Below are positions 46,745 through 60,061 of a stretch of 64,000 nucleotides of DNA, piece after piece (position 1 is the stretch's first letter; every line of letters begins with the position of its first letter). A program made the translations under genes and the position numbers. The notes under the pieces were generated by a model. That model was not told the origin of the DNA and searched no databases. It worked only from the letters and a program-made list of their open reading frames with translations. Source of the stretch: Medicago truncatula (Eukaryota; Streptophyta; Magnoliopsida; Fabales; Fabaceae); contig NC_053043.1 of assembly GCF_003473485.1 (NCBI RefSeq), positions 39,532,576 to 39,596,575 of the forward strand, read 5' to 3'.

Positions 46745-46921
46745 ATGGGTCGTGTTAACCGGTGCCTCCGGAGTACTCTTTAAGCATGCTAAATTAAGAA
46801 ACTATTCTTTAAAAATGTCAAAGTTTTCAATTTACAATACATTGATTACACAACTTTTCATAAAAAGTTACTATTTAAGTCCTTTAACCAGTGTCTCGGG
46901 TGCACTAGTTAACATTTCCCA
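46745..46921. mobile_element. Short MITE with GTTAAC ends
   Basis: GTGTTAACCGGTGCCTCCGG on the left and the inverse-like GTGTCTCGGGTGCACTAGTTAAC region on the right share the terminal pattern of the outer MITE at 32605-33697. Confidence 0.45.
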
Positions 46922-47149
46922 ATTATTATTAATACTCATCATTATTCATTCCTACTAAATTTCTAAACCAAATTTAAAATTAAAAGTGAAAGTTAATCCT
47001 GATTATTACATATTAAGCTTTTCACATTCTCTTTCATAGTCTTTCCTTTCACACCACTTCTGTCTCTTGTTGTGCTTGCTGTCTACATCTCTTGTTGAAC
47101 TCAGTCAAGCTTCTTACTTTACATACAATAGATAGATACAGTCTTCAAA

Positions 47150-50100
47150 ATGAGGGGTTCTTCGGGTACTATCCACATGGGTGGAAATGGGATCATAAAA
47201 CATAACAGGAAATGCAGAGACATTGTTGTTCTTGTCATCTTTATTGCCTTTTGGATTGCCATGATTGTTAACTCCAGTTTTGCTTTCAACAGAGGAAACC
47301 CATTTAGGTATAAACCTTAAAGTCTCAAACTTTATCATCTCATCGTGTTTCTGTAATTGCCAAGTTTTAGTTCTCAGGTCATTAGTTGCTGTTTCTTAAT
47401 GGGTTTGTTTTTTTGGGTGTTTTGGAAATTTTGTAATGGATGTTTTGCCTTTAATAGCAAAACTGCTCAAATAACCGAGTCGTAGACAGTGTCAGTTCAT
47501 GATTCAATCGGTTGAACCGTCCGGTTTGATTTTTAAAACATTGATTCACACACACACACACACTTGTTCTTGGTTACTGTTAAAGAGTCTCATATTGAAT
47601 GAGATATGGCTTGACAATGTGTTTATAAATAGATATAGTTTTCACCTTACATGCAGGTTTTGTAAGGATGTTGAGTTAGACTCAACCCAAATTCTAAGAT
47701 GGTATCAGAGTCTATCGAAGATCATTGGGCTACCTGCCATCAGGTTTTCGCTATCAGGCCACTAGGGTCACGTTCGAGGTGTGCAGTCATGGGCATGATA
47801 TTGCCTGTACATGGGTTAATAACTGAAAGGCAATCCTCACCTTACAAACCGGTTTTGTAAGGTTGAGTTAGGCCCAACCCAAATTCTAATAGTTACTGAG
47901 GAACTGTACACTAATATTGTTGCTTGTGTGGTTGCTGTCGAACTGAAAGTGTGGAAGTTAGAAGTGGGAATTGATTGTATAGAAATTCTAAGCACATAAT
48001 TTTATTATTCCTTTTTGTTATGGTTGTGTAATTTGTGAAAACTGATACTATGGTTTATTAGGCTTACTTTTGGGCTAGACTACAAAGGAAATGTGTGTGG
48101 GGACAAGCATGCAGGCCTTCATCAATTGGAGCTCAAATACTGGCTAAATCCTAATCAAGTTTATCAAAGTGGATTGAAGGATAGTCAGTTGAAACTTGGG
48201 GATGCTCGCAGTATATGCTTGTTGGACTGCCCTGTTCCGCGTGAAGATTCACTTGTCTGGGTTTGTGATTATCCTGAAGGAGATATTGTTGTTTCAATGG
48301 ATGATTGGATTGATATGAACTATAATTATTATGCGTTCCTCACACCAGAAATGAGAAACTCCTCTCTTCAACTTCAAGGCCCTTGTTATCCTGTCATATT
48401 TCCTAGTGTTAATGGTGAGATAATTTTTCCATTTTAATCCATTCATAGATGCCATGGTTTGTTGTATGCATGCTTATGATTGTGTCGTATGGATGTATTA
48501 CTTTGATTTCTTACCCTGGTTGCATTATTGCTCCTCGTAAGAAGAAGAGGGGAGGATGTTAGGGAACTGCCAATATCCTTTCTATAATTTTTTTTGGATA
48601 TGCATATGTCGGCATAGTAGTTGTTATGCTGGTATTTTTTCCTTCACTATGGTTTGAAATACATGATTCTTAAAGCATACTTTTTTGTGTAGTTCACTGG
48701 AGTTGCCAATTCATTGCTAGAGCATCAAATGTGTCTTTAAGCCTTTGGCAGCAGATGGGTGGAGTTAGCATAAACAAAGACACTGTCATTGATAAGTCCA
48801 TTCACAAGTATATCAATTCTCACTCAGCTGTCTTAAAGGTTAGCTTCTGTTTTTATTAACATTCAACTGGTTGATTCTTTAAATTAGTGTATTCTTGGTG
48901 GTGGTAAAAATGCAATCAACACAAGTATCGAGTAAAAATTATAGATGCTTGCAAATGTACATTTGGTTTAGAGTCATGATTCTTATCTGTTTTTACTCAT
49001 CCTTTATAGCATTTTCACTCTTACCAAGTTCACTTTTTTTGTAACTTTGCATTACACTGTTTCATTTCATCTGTGTTGCCATTAAGCCTGATGTGTATTA
49101 TATGTTGTTGAAATTAGAATTTATACAATTTTTTAATCTATTTACAGAGATACATGGCTGACATAGGAAAGGCATGGCCTGTGTTGATTGTTTGTGGTGG
49201 GATTTTACCTTTGTTTCTCTCCGTGATTTGGCTGCTGATGATCCGCCATTTCGTTGCTGCAATGCCTTGGATAACAGTGGTTTTGTTTGATGTTCTAATA
49301 GTATCAGTTACAATGTTCTACTACCTAAAAGGTTAGAATCCTGGCTGAGCTATTTTGTGAACCAAATATCTGTTTCTTAATGAAATTTCAATTTCAGAAG
49401 AGGACCAAAATATGAATATTGACCTATTTATTTCTATATCGTAAATACCCTACATGAACTACCGTCTTGTGTCCTCTCTGATATATTGACCTATTTGATA
49501 ACAAAACACTTTCTCTGATTGTAATTTGATAGCAAAATCGTTCATCTGGACTTGGAAATGATCCAGATCGTATCCTTGTTCTTCTATGCATTTTGGGCAT
49601 TAGAAACAATAAAAAAAGTATTTACTTCTGGTATACACCTAGAAAAATATTAAATATTAGATGCCTGGATGTTTATGACGGATATATATTCTAGTTGAAA
49701 CCTATTGTACTCTATGTTGTCAAAGCGGAAATGCGGCGCGGCGCGGCCACCCCAAAAATTGACGCGGCGCGGAGTGCAGGCGCGTAGCGGGCGCTATTTC
49801 GGTGACGCGGACACTGATATATTTAATATTAAAATACTATACTGTTAAAAAAATTACTAAAATACCTTAAACATTACTCAAAATTCATGAAGTATTCCTA
49901 ATTTGAAATAAAAGTCACAAGTCTTAAGCAAAACATAAAACATATTTGCAAAAAATACTAATAAAATTCAAGGAAACCGACACTTTAAGCCTCTAAAGCT
50001 TAAAGTAACAAAACTGCAAAACATTAACAATTAACAAGTTCATCCTCCCAATTAACAAATTGACAAATTAACAATTAACAACTAACAAATTGACAAATTA

Positions 50101-53100
50101 ACAAATTCTGAAATCAAGAGATGAAGAGAGGAGAACAAAGATGGGTTCTGAGATGATGAGACGAGGAGATGGATTTTTTTTGTTGATACGATGAAGAAGT
50201 TGAGTTTGTGGCTGTGTATTTGGTTCTGGTGGAGAAGAGTAATAGTCAGGGTTTTGAAAATTACAAAAATGACCCTCAAAACGGTTTTAAATGAAGGGAA
50301 ATCTAGTATTTTACACAGGGTTGTCAAAAGCGCCCGCTTTGACCCGCATCGCGCCCGCTTTTGCCCGCAATTGCGCCCGCTTCATCCGCTTTCTCCAAAC
50401 GCTCCGCGTTAGAGCGCTGTGTCGCGCTTTGTTGTTTTTGGCCGCGTTCGGCCGCTATTGACAACAGAGATTGTACTTGCATATATAACTTTTGAATTAC
50501 TATCTTCTCAAATCTTTTTATTTATCTTTGCAAACATCAATCAAACGAAATGCTGAGTTAATGTGGCCTTTCCTTCATGACTTTCAGTTGGATGGATAGG
50601 AAATGATGCTATAACACCCATCATTGGTGAGCATGATCCTTACATTCACATATATGGAAGGGTAAGAATCGTTGTGCCCAAGTTAGTATATATTCATTCT
50701 ATGATTTCTCCCTCTCCCTCTGCATTGACGACTATATCATGTAAATCTTACAAACAGATTTCGGTTTCAGGAGCTGACTCATCTACGTATTGTCACTATC
50801 CTTATGACTTTTATCATGGTTGTTTCCATTCTTACATCAATCGCTATTGTTCGGCGCATCCTTATGGCAAATTCTGTCCTTAAGGTAAGACAACTATCTC
50901 TCATGCAATTATGCAACTATGATCAAGTTTTTTGTTTAAGTTCTCTGATTGATAAGTGGTAGCAGTTATGTTTTAAGCTGAAAAAAAGAGTAAATCGACA
51001 TTTTAGTCCTTGAAATTGTAACAGGCGGTTAATTTAGTTCCTCATATTTTTGAAATAGCAATTCAGTCCCTTAAATTGAAAAATATCAATTAATTTAGTC
51101 CTTTTTCCAACCATAATTTTAAAGGTTTTATGCTTGTTTCGATGCAGCAAAAGGCAATATGTATGTCTTTTATTGGTTTTGATGGATGTTTACTAAAGAC
51201 ATTTTTTTATGAAGGAACTAAATTGATTGATATTCTTTAATAAATATTTGAGGGACTACATTGACCGATAATTACACTTTCATGGACTAAAATGCCTGTT
51301 TACTTTGAAAAAAATATTTGTCTGGGGTTGAGCCCCCATTCAGGGTCAAATTGTCATGTATTTTCAATAACCTCTTAAGTAATTCACAGAACCGGTATGT
51401 TACACGTGTCTAACCCTGATGCACATTATGTAGTACAGCATAGCAATACTAGAACTGCTTGTACCATTCAATCGATCTGATTGATTCTAATGCAAATATT
51501 GCTAATAGGTTGCTGCAAAAGTGATAGGAGAAGTTCAAGAACTTATTGTTTTCCCAATCATACCATATGGTATCCTTGCAGTGTTCTACATGTTATGGAT
51601 TTCGGCTTTTCTCCATTTATTCAGCTCTGGCCGGGTTGTTCAGAATGACTGCCACTCTAACTGCTGCTCATATAACCTCATGGAAAAGAGGGTGATCTGT
51701 GATCATTGTTGTGGGTATAGCGTCCATTACACACCGCATATTGGAGTTGCCATCCTCTTTCACCTGTTTGGTTGTTATTGGGTTACACAATTTCTCATAG
51801 CAGGCTCATCAACAGTGATTGCTGGATCTGTCGCCTCTTATTATTGGGGTCATGATGAAGCATCGGTAAGTCAAAAAAAAATTGTTCGTATATGAAATGC
51901 ATAATGCAAATCACAGAATATTTTTACCATAATTCCAAGGATTGGCTCTGAGGTGTACCGTTGTTGGTTTATAAATTGTTGAAAAAGGACTATCATTTTA
52001 CCAATTATCTATGAGTATTAAAATTTAAACAATTTTCCATGATAGTTACAAATTTATCTTTTATATGTCATTAAAATTCTATTCGTCTTTGTGAATGCAG
52101 CCTGAAATTCCTTTTCGTTCGATCTTTTCCTCCATGAAGAGACTTATGTATTACAGTATTGGCTCTCTAGCTCTTGGCTCTTTGACTGTATCATTTGTAG
52201 AATCAATCCGCTTTTTGCTTGAATCTATTCGCCGCAAATTGAAAGTCTCCAGTCATGTGCCTGACAACTGGATCGGGAAGGCTGCATATCAATCGTCTCA
52301 ATTTTTTCTAAGGTGTATTGAGTGGACCATCAAATCAGTGAACCGAAATGCTTATATCATGGTAAACTTTGTTAATATGACGATAAACCATTTATCATTT
52401 ATTTGTGCATCATCTTGATATATATGTGCTTATTGTTTTGGTGCAATTATTCTTCAAATAACGATAGTTAATGACCAAGAGAAGTACCATGTTAGATCTG
52501 TTGCTTATTTTTATTAATGCATTCTACATTTCACTAGGTATATGATTTCTGGTTTCATTATTTATTCAATTAGTCATCCTTTTCTGCAGATTGCTATAAC
52601 TGGTAAAAGTTTCTTTAGAGCATCAGCTATTGCAACAGATTTGGTTAAGAATAACATCCTACGGATTGGGCATGTCAATGTGATTGGAGATGTTATATTG
52701 TTCCTTGGAAAACTATGTGTCAGTCTCTCAAGTGCTGTTTTTGCTTTCCTCATGTTAGACACTCACAAGTACAAATCTGCGCATAACAAGCTCTCATCTC
52801 CACTCTTGCCTGTTGTGGTATGTTTTCTATATAACCTAATTGAAAGAGTATGGTTGAAGATCACTTACGGTTTAACCAAATCATAAAACATGGTAATTTC
52901 AATTATCATCTAGCTGGGTAGTTAATCAAAATGTTTTAATGTGTTCTATTATATGAAATCCAGAGGTTTTTATTCCAAACAAATGATTCCTTTGTACTCG
53001 TAAGGTTAATTGCAAATAGACATGGGATAAGATTAATTGCCGACAAGGGCCTATAACCTAGCTTTAGATGAAATGTAATGCTAGACCTAAAAAATGTACA

Positions 53101-53447
53101 TGACAAATAACAAATTAGAATTGTACATGAGTTTATTAAACAATTCAGACCTATTTAAGCAAGCTCTTGCTCGACTCAGCCTATACCGGCATGCAACCTG
53201 TTACTGCAAACAATTATCAGAATCTCATATTGGATATATATTGTGTAAAATGCAGGTTTGTTGGGCTCTTGGATATATTGTTGTAACTCTTTTCTTTGGA
53301 GTTATAGAGATGTCAATTGACACCATCATTCTCTCATACTGTCAGGATTCTGAAGAGCATGGGACAGCACGATATGCTCCTCCCCTTCTCATTGAAACTC
53401 TCAGTGACCAAAATGATATGGAAAGACTTGCACAAGAACCCCGATGA
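47150..53447 (+). CDS. Choline transporter-like protein (CTL/SLC44 family)
   Basis: Ten exons: 47150-47307, 48062-48414, 48693-48838, 49148-49331, 50588-50661, 50771-50884, 51509-51865, 52101-52361, 52590-52817 and 53256-53447. They join in frame to 688 aa, the usual length for the family. A first membrane span (about residues 25-46) is followed by a large Cys-containing extracytosolic loop (about 47-225, with FGLDYKGNVCG and WVCDYPEGDI). About ten further hydrophobic segments follow, including ILPLFLSVIWLLMI and ITVVLFDVLIVSVTMFYY, with FIARASNVSLSLWQQMGG-type and SSTVIAGSVASYYWG motifs characteristic of CTLs. Family members are plasma-membrane or trans-Golgi proteins implicated in choline transport; Arabidopsis CHER1 acts in sieve-plate development. 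The closest subgroup is uncertain. Introns 1, 4 and 6 carry transposon insertions. It is convergent with the MLO gene. Confidence 0.93.
47578..47891 (+). mobile_element. TRIM-like miniature LTR element in CTL intron 1
   Basis: The LTR starts at TGTTAAAGAGTCTCATATTG (47578) and ends at about 47699, followed at once by the tRNA-Met primer site TGGTATCAGAG (47700-47710). A second LTR end (47837-47891, GGTTTTGTAAGGTTGAGTTA then CCCAACCC) matches the last 55-60 bp of the first. Flanking 5-bp repeats GTTAC lie at 47573-47577 and 47892-47896. There is no coding sequence between. The start of the second LTR is diverged. Confidence 0.7.
49712..50469. mobile_element. GC-rich hAT-like element, 758 bp, in CTL intron 4
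   Basis: The left end CTATGTTGTCAAAGCGG and the inverted right end CTCTGTTGTCAATAGCGG form terminal inverted repeats. Perfect 8-bp flanks ATTGTACT (49704-49711 and 50470-50477) give the hAT signature. Both subterminal regions are strikingly GC-rich (GCGGCGCGGCGCGGCC on the left; repeated GCGCCCGCTT on the right) around an AT-rich middle with repeated AACAAATTGACAAATT units. No transposase. Confidence 0.8.
50986..51308. mobile_element. Foldback MITE in CTL intron 6
   Basis: The left arm (AAAGAGTAAATCGACATTTT, then AGTCC) pairs with the right arm (inverse TCAAAGTAAACAGGCATTTT, then AGTCC) for over 100 bp on each side. It includes repeated AATTTAGTYCCTCA. It resembles the arms of the element at 29020 only in general style. 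Confidence 0.65.
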
Positions 53448-54891
53448 AATATTCCCATGTTATTGTTTTCTCAATGGTAGATTTTTTACAGCACTTCAGG
53501 ATTTAGAATCTAGTTGAGATGCTTATATTTTACCCCCTTAGTTGAGTTCTTCCCCTTGTATATAATATATGGTTTATACAATACAATGCTGGAATCTGTA
53601 GCATTTAAGTAGTTATATATTTTTCTGGCAAATTGGTTGTTCTAGGATATATATCATGTTATGGGCAGGCATAGCTAGAACAAGTTTTATACTACTACTT
53701 ATATAATTATAGCCTCTGTTTGGATATGTGGTTGTAATCCACATTTTTTCCAAAATCACGGAAAAAGCAAGCGATAAAGCAGAAGCTCAGCTTCTTAAAA
53801 TCATGGTAGAATTGCATTAGGTACTGTGCAGATATGCTTTTGGGAAAACTAACGTCATTCCAAACATGCTAATGGTCCTTCTCAAAACACCATCTTGTGA
53901 TTAATTGTAAGATCTTTCCAGCTGTAGATTATTGAGTTCCAGTGCTAGGCTTTGTATTTTACTTCTATATATCTTCAAACAGAAGTAACATTTCTTAATG
54001 ACTGAATGCCAGACTAGTGTTTTAAAACTCAGATTAGTTGAGGTGCCATGTCAATGGCATGAATCTTTTGAGAGGAGCAAACCACACTTTAGAAAGCTTT
54101 TAAAGAAGGTAAAACACTTTAATATGCAAACTATGGAGCAGTTGCATAAAACTGCATCCTAACATATCCTGTCCTATACTTCTTAAAGAACATATATGCT
54201 CATGTATCACGTTCTTTCAAAAGAAAAATAAATATAAATCAAATATATATTTGGCCCCCAAAGTTTTTTCCTCCAAAATCGAACTCGCAAACACACCTTA
54301 AGAGTTCAGATATAGTAATTTAGTAGAAAAAACTTGTCATTGAAGAACACAAAATTTAACAAATTGAAATATGTCATGAAAGGAAAATTTAGTAAAGAAA
54401 ACTCTTCCTGTAAATTAAAAGTAGTTGCACCGATAGAGTGAAATGTCAATTTTTAAAGAATTGGTAGTGCTTGATAAGGGATGATGTATAATAATTTTCA
54501 TTCATGAGTAGTTTAATTAGATAAAATAATGTATTGCACAACAATTCCTTACGTTACAAAAAAATACACTACATTCAGTGTCTCCTCAACTATAGATTAT
54601 ATAAATAGTTGTATTGCACTACTTTGTATTCATATGTAAGATTCTGTGTTGGAATTGAAATGCAACTCCTAGGCATCAAGAGACACAAAATGCAACCTTT
54701 CTACAATTGTCCCAATAAAGCATTGTTACCTTACATGGCTTTTTATGGGAACAAAAACAAGTCACCTTATATAGAGCTTCTAGTAATATTCATACAAAAG
54801 ACACATCTATCAATGTACTACTACCCTTACCCTTTGCCATGTTTCATTTATATTCATTGGCATCATGATTTGCTTCCATTATTCCTCAATA
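53448..54891. other. Intergenic region between convergent CTL and MLO genes
   Basis: It should contain both 3' untranslated regions. No other gene is supported; short frames here lack any family resemblance. Confidence 0.5.
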
Positions 54892-57800
54892 TTATCTTCC
54901 ACTTGGCATAGAGGAGGATCTTGGAATTGGTTCTTCTTGTCTAGAATTGAATGGTACTGATGAAGATACTGAAGCTGAGGGTCGAAGGAGGGGCGTAACG
55001 GCCCGACTTGAAGTTTCGTTAGCAATAGGTGAAGGGGTTGATGTAACAGTTGGTACTGGTTGTAATTCTACTTCAGTGCCAGTGACAAGGTCTTTATGTG
55101 GATCACCGATTGTTTGATAGTCTTCTTCAATAGACAATACAGTGCTTGTGTCTGTATGAATGGTGGAGTCGTCGGCGAACATACCATGTCTTCTCTTCTT
55201 CCTAGCTGCTTTACCCCATCCATGAATGGTTTCCCTTATCCTCTGTGGAATTAATGCTGCCTTATAGTTTGTTCCCATCTGAAATAAATGTAGGAATGTT
55301 TTCTATGTTATTGCATGATACATTAATGTAGAAAAAGCCCTTCATTTATATTATTCGTTCAATGCAACAACTCCATTTCTACGTAACACAAGACAAATAT
55401 TATTCACCATTTCATTCTAAAAGGAAACTATCTGTAACTGCAATGCTGTCCAGTGAACATGTAAGTATTGGTAATTATACAACTCCGAAATCCAAACTCA
55501 ATATGGAGTCTTTGCTGCAGTCCTCTCCAACCAAATCATCAGCCGTTTTGGCCAGAGAGGGCTGAAAGGAGTTTTTGGCTGCAGGGAATCCATATTTTTT
55601 CACTTCAAAGCTACAATTTGAAGCTTTGACGTTTGAGTTGAGATCATGGAAACATGTGCTGACACCAATGCAAACACATACTTATATCCTTTTTCTAGGT
55701 CTTGGGTTACCTGTGTAACGAGTGCATAAAGTGGCAAGGTGCTGTAGCTGCAAAGAAACTGCCCAGCAAACCTACAAAGTTGCATACACGAAAGGTTAAA
55801 GGCACATGTCGATTTAACCACCAATTCTTGTGTAAACTAAGCCAATAAATATTTCACAGCAACATTTTGTATTAAATAATTGCAGAAATTTCCATGCTAA
55901 AACTGAAACGACGCAGTAGTTCTTTATTGACTTAGTTTACACAAGATAAGAATTCTTTGATTTAAACCCAGATAGAGGGAAAAAAAACAGAAGCTGTCTC
56001 GATTTCTGCATACCCCAAGATTAGCCTTAAATAAACAAGGAGGTGATTCCTAATAAAGCAGGAGTTATATCCAAACTGCCACTGCAGTAAAAAAAAAAAA
56101 AAAAACATTTCATTTGGTCAAATGCAAGTTTATAAATTTTATTAAACTTTGTTAATATAGAATCTTGGGATAAGGAAGTACCCAGAACCAAAAGAATGAA
56201 GCCAATTCAAAAGCATTCTGCCAAAGAAAACAGAATAGAACATCAGAAGTTAATAAGAAAATAAAAAATGTAAGCAAGAAACAATTGCATAAGATGTAGA
56301 CGAACCATGAACAACCTGGAAGAGAATGAAATGGATTAAGGACAGTAATAGTTCAGGCTTTTTAAACCAGAAAAGTTCATCGCGAGGCCTCAACTTAGCT
56401 TCCGAAAAGAAACCACTAATTCCAGCATTCTCCAATGCTAAGGTTGCAATGACTTGCTGTAGCTTTGTTCCCACCAAAAGAACAAGCTGTGCTTAAACAT
56501 TAACACATAAGAAATACCATGGCACGTTAACACCGTCATATGAGAATTCAAAGGCAAGTTTTAGAGCATCTTCAGCTAAGGAAATATCATGGATATGAGA
56601 AAAAAATAGAAAAAACTCCAATCAAACTAAACACATAATTGTAGTATAAAACTTTAAAGTTACTGATAAATTTTATGATTAATAAAACTATTGTAGGCAA
56701 AAAAAATGTAGTATATTAAGCTAATTTATATACCATTTCAGTGAATATGGCCAGTTTTATGCTACTTCATCAACAAGCATACTACTGTTCTATTCAAATT
56801 CCAAAGAAAAACTCACCAACTACCTCACAAAATGCCAACCACACGCAATTCACAGATTCAAAATGGTTCAGGAACAAGAGAAAAAAGTCCAGAGGGAATA
56901 AGAAAGATTACTTACCGATATAGGAATGATAGCTATCCAGAAATAGAGATTTGATCCTGGATGAAACCCGAAAACAATTAATTGTAAGTTTCAACGGTAT
57001 GCAAAACCAAGTATTATCTAACCACGCTTTTTCAGGTAATTGAAGTGGAATGGAAGCTTTTGCCAGAAGAAATATCCACGGAGAATTTTTTCGAGATCCT
57101 AAATTCAAGGGAAAATATGATAAACTACTTTCACCTCAATTTCTCGTAGTAGGCAATACCTTTAATGTTGAAAAGCATGAAACCGACAACAAATCCCCAT
57201 AGTGGGCCACTGCAAGTGATTTCACAAAACAGACAGGATTATAAACTTTCAACTTCATCAGAACCAAGTTGTGAAAATCAAAGAAACAATAACATAGCAC
57301 GGCCAATAGAATATCCAAGATCAAGCACAACACTTAATATATTCTAGAATGAGAGTCCAAAAGAGATTTACATGAAGCTGCAATAATAGTTATTTCTGAA
57401 TCTCAACTAGTACTAACCTCACACCAACTATCCTTTGGAATTCCTCTTCCATTGATTTAACCATGTAGCTGTGGAAATCATATTTTGATGAAAGGTTGTG
57501 ATTCTACCATGAACAAGGAAAACAGACGATAAAGTAGTTAACATTCACAAAATAGAAGCTTATACATACTACATAGTTCCAAGAAACCTGACATACAAGG
57601 ACCTTCACCAGGTGAAAACCTAATATCAGACAAATGCATGAAGAAATCCAGTTTCCTCTAAAAAATTAGAACTGGAGCTTTTTTAACAGAATAATAAAAG
57701 TTTAGAGATATGAGTTGACAAAGCTCGTGAATCTCATCATACGGTGAGTTAAAAGTTTTTTTATATCATAACTACGAGAAAAAACATGCAAATACACCAA

Positions 57801-60061
57801 GATAAGAACCAATGACTCAAAACCATTTACAAATAAAATACATTTTATTGCATACCGTGATGAAGCCTTTGCGAAGTGTAAGGTAGTCAGCACGAACCAC
57901 AGAATGCCCAAATTGTCGGAAAAAACATGTCTGTAGTTAAACATAAATCTATTAAACAAGGATTTGATTTTTCCCATCAAGACTTACAAATATATGCTTG
58001 TTGAAACAGAACTAAATGAACTAAATCTATTAAGCAAGCGGAGATGTTTAATTACCATCCAAATGAATAATGAATTTGATGTATGAGTCTTGACAAAAGT
58101 CGATTGCCTTCGCATAGTCATCTGCCTAGTAATTTCTGTTGCAACAAATGAAATGGCCAGCCAATTTCTTAATATGGTTACCACATAAATTACATTACCA
58201 CATACTTTTATCACATAAATTACAATAACTACATAAGTGACAGAAGCTATGCAATACGGAATAACAAAACGGTATAAGTTTGTGTGCTTTGTAAGTTTGT
58301 ATCGTAAACTAATATTTTCACAAAGGTTATATAGTTAGTTTATGATAAAAAATAATACAAATAAAAGTTAACACATTAATGTATTAAGCTTACCAGATAA
58401 ATAATTGCGCCGGTCCATGTGAGCCTCATCCTCCCACACTCTCCAACTGTGAATCTGGTTTAATCTAAAAGTGTTATTATGTCAAACAAAAATCCAGAAG
58501 TGATAATATCAGAAAGTTTTTCCTACTACGTCAAAAATCCATAAATGGTTTGATATGATCATTTTATCAATTTTCAAACTCTTCAACTTAATACCATCAT
58601 TAATTAGCCAAAACTAGTCTGTCATAAGCTTGTTAAGATCAATAAGTAAAATGGAAAAGTGTCTGAGGTAGTTCTTCACTGACAGCAGAAACATAATATG
58701 GATTGTTATCAGTTAACTACTCCAATGCATTACTCAAATATTGTTTAAGCATAAAAATGTACAAATTTAACAAACAAACAATAATGATAAATATGGGGAA
58801 GTTAGGTCTCATCTACATTTGATATCTCACCTTCACAATGGCTAACAACATTGTTAGGCAACTGTAAGATACATGTGTTATCGCCATGACAAAAATGAAC
58901 CGATGTAACTGCTCTAGACCTTCGTACGAAACAAATGGTTCATAACCCTGAAAAACATAACAAATTGCAAACCAACCTCCGTTAACATGGAGCAGTAAAA
59001 GCTGAAGTTAATCAACTTTAGTACATGTAAGGTATATAACGCATGCCTCTTTGCAGGAGTTTCTATCCATTCCATTCAACATCCTTCTAATTAAGCGTGG
59101 ATAAGAAGCCGTCAATAATTTACGTCCTTCGGAGCCATTCTCTTCGATTTCTTTATTGATCTCAGATCTAGAGCACGGAGCAAAAGCACTATTATAGAAC
59201 TTTGATGGAATGCAAATATTGGCTATCATGCCAGATGTAGCAGTAAGTAGGAGGGATATAAATCCGAGCAACATCAACTCTGAAAATAATGAAAATTGAT
59301 CAGTGAAAAGATACACATTACATGAAATTAATACAATGCAGAGGTCAGTAAGGACTAAAAATAATGAATCAAAAAGAACTCTTTTCATATTTGGAAGGAT
59401 TTTTGGTACAAAATGATTTGCGCGCGTACCTTCTTTCATCTTCTCCACAGCTTCAAGCAAAGGTTTTCTATTAGTTTTCCGCAGCCACTGCAGCCACAGA
59501 AAAAATACATATCAGAATTCATACCAAAGGAAGAGTTTATTCACAAAACCTTACAAAAGGGATGGTTTGGTCCCTAGTAAGACTTATGTATATGATTAAG
59601 ATAGAATCAAGCTCAAAACATCAAATTAAAAAAGGTAGATCTATACGTATGGCTGGAATTGCATTAGGAGATACTTCTTTCCTTTCAAATAAATGCAGTA
59701 CAGATAAATTTGTCATAGAGAAATATTAAATCCAAAAAAGAATCTAACCACGCTTAAATATTTGCTAGGCAAAATACTTTTTACCCTAAGTCTTAATTCT
59801 TAAGTTAGCAAAATGCCTTAAAAATGGAACAAACTTCCGGTTCCTAGTTCTTACCATGCAACTTTTCCCTACAACTACATAGATTAACACAAAAGACTAA
59901 CAAAGTTCAACAATAAGATTTCAAGCAATACTTACATTGCTTAAACGATTAATGGAGCGCTCCACAAGCAAAGAGACGGCAACAAAGATGGTCAACACAG
60001 TGGCGACGGACCAGGTAGGAGTCAAGGCCAATGACCTTGGTTCTTTTACAGTTTCTGCCAT
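54892..60061 (-). CDS. MLO-like seven-transmembrane protein (MLO4/11/14 type)
   Basis: Fifteen exons on the minus strand: 60061-59936, 59487-59430, 59279-59047, 58947-58831, 58454-58394, 58135-58056, 57930-57856, 57503-57418, 57209-57160, 56956-56916, 56486-56316, 56217-56182, 56081-56014, 55771-55711 and 55278-54892. They join in frame to 549 aa. Landmarks in order: [15 protein letters not shown] and [13 protein letters not shown] in the N-terminal spans, CIPSKF and FAPCSR with conserved loop cysteines, [48 protein letters not shown], and [20 protein letters not shown] in the last span. The cytosolic tail opens with a calmodulin-binding helix (about residues 431-451, [20 protein letters not shown]). 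Arabidopsis MLO4 and MLO11 control root tropic growth. Subgroup assignment rests on the [10 protein letters not shown] and [14 protein letters not shown] segments. The junction after exon 3 uses GC rather than GT. Confidence 0.93.

Noticed and set aside
49424-49609. Minus-strand frame in CTL intron 4
   Set aside because: Intronic, antisense and without any recognisable motif.
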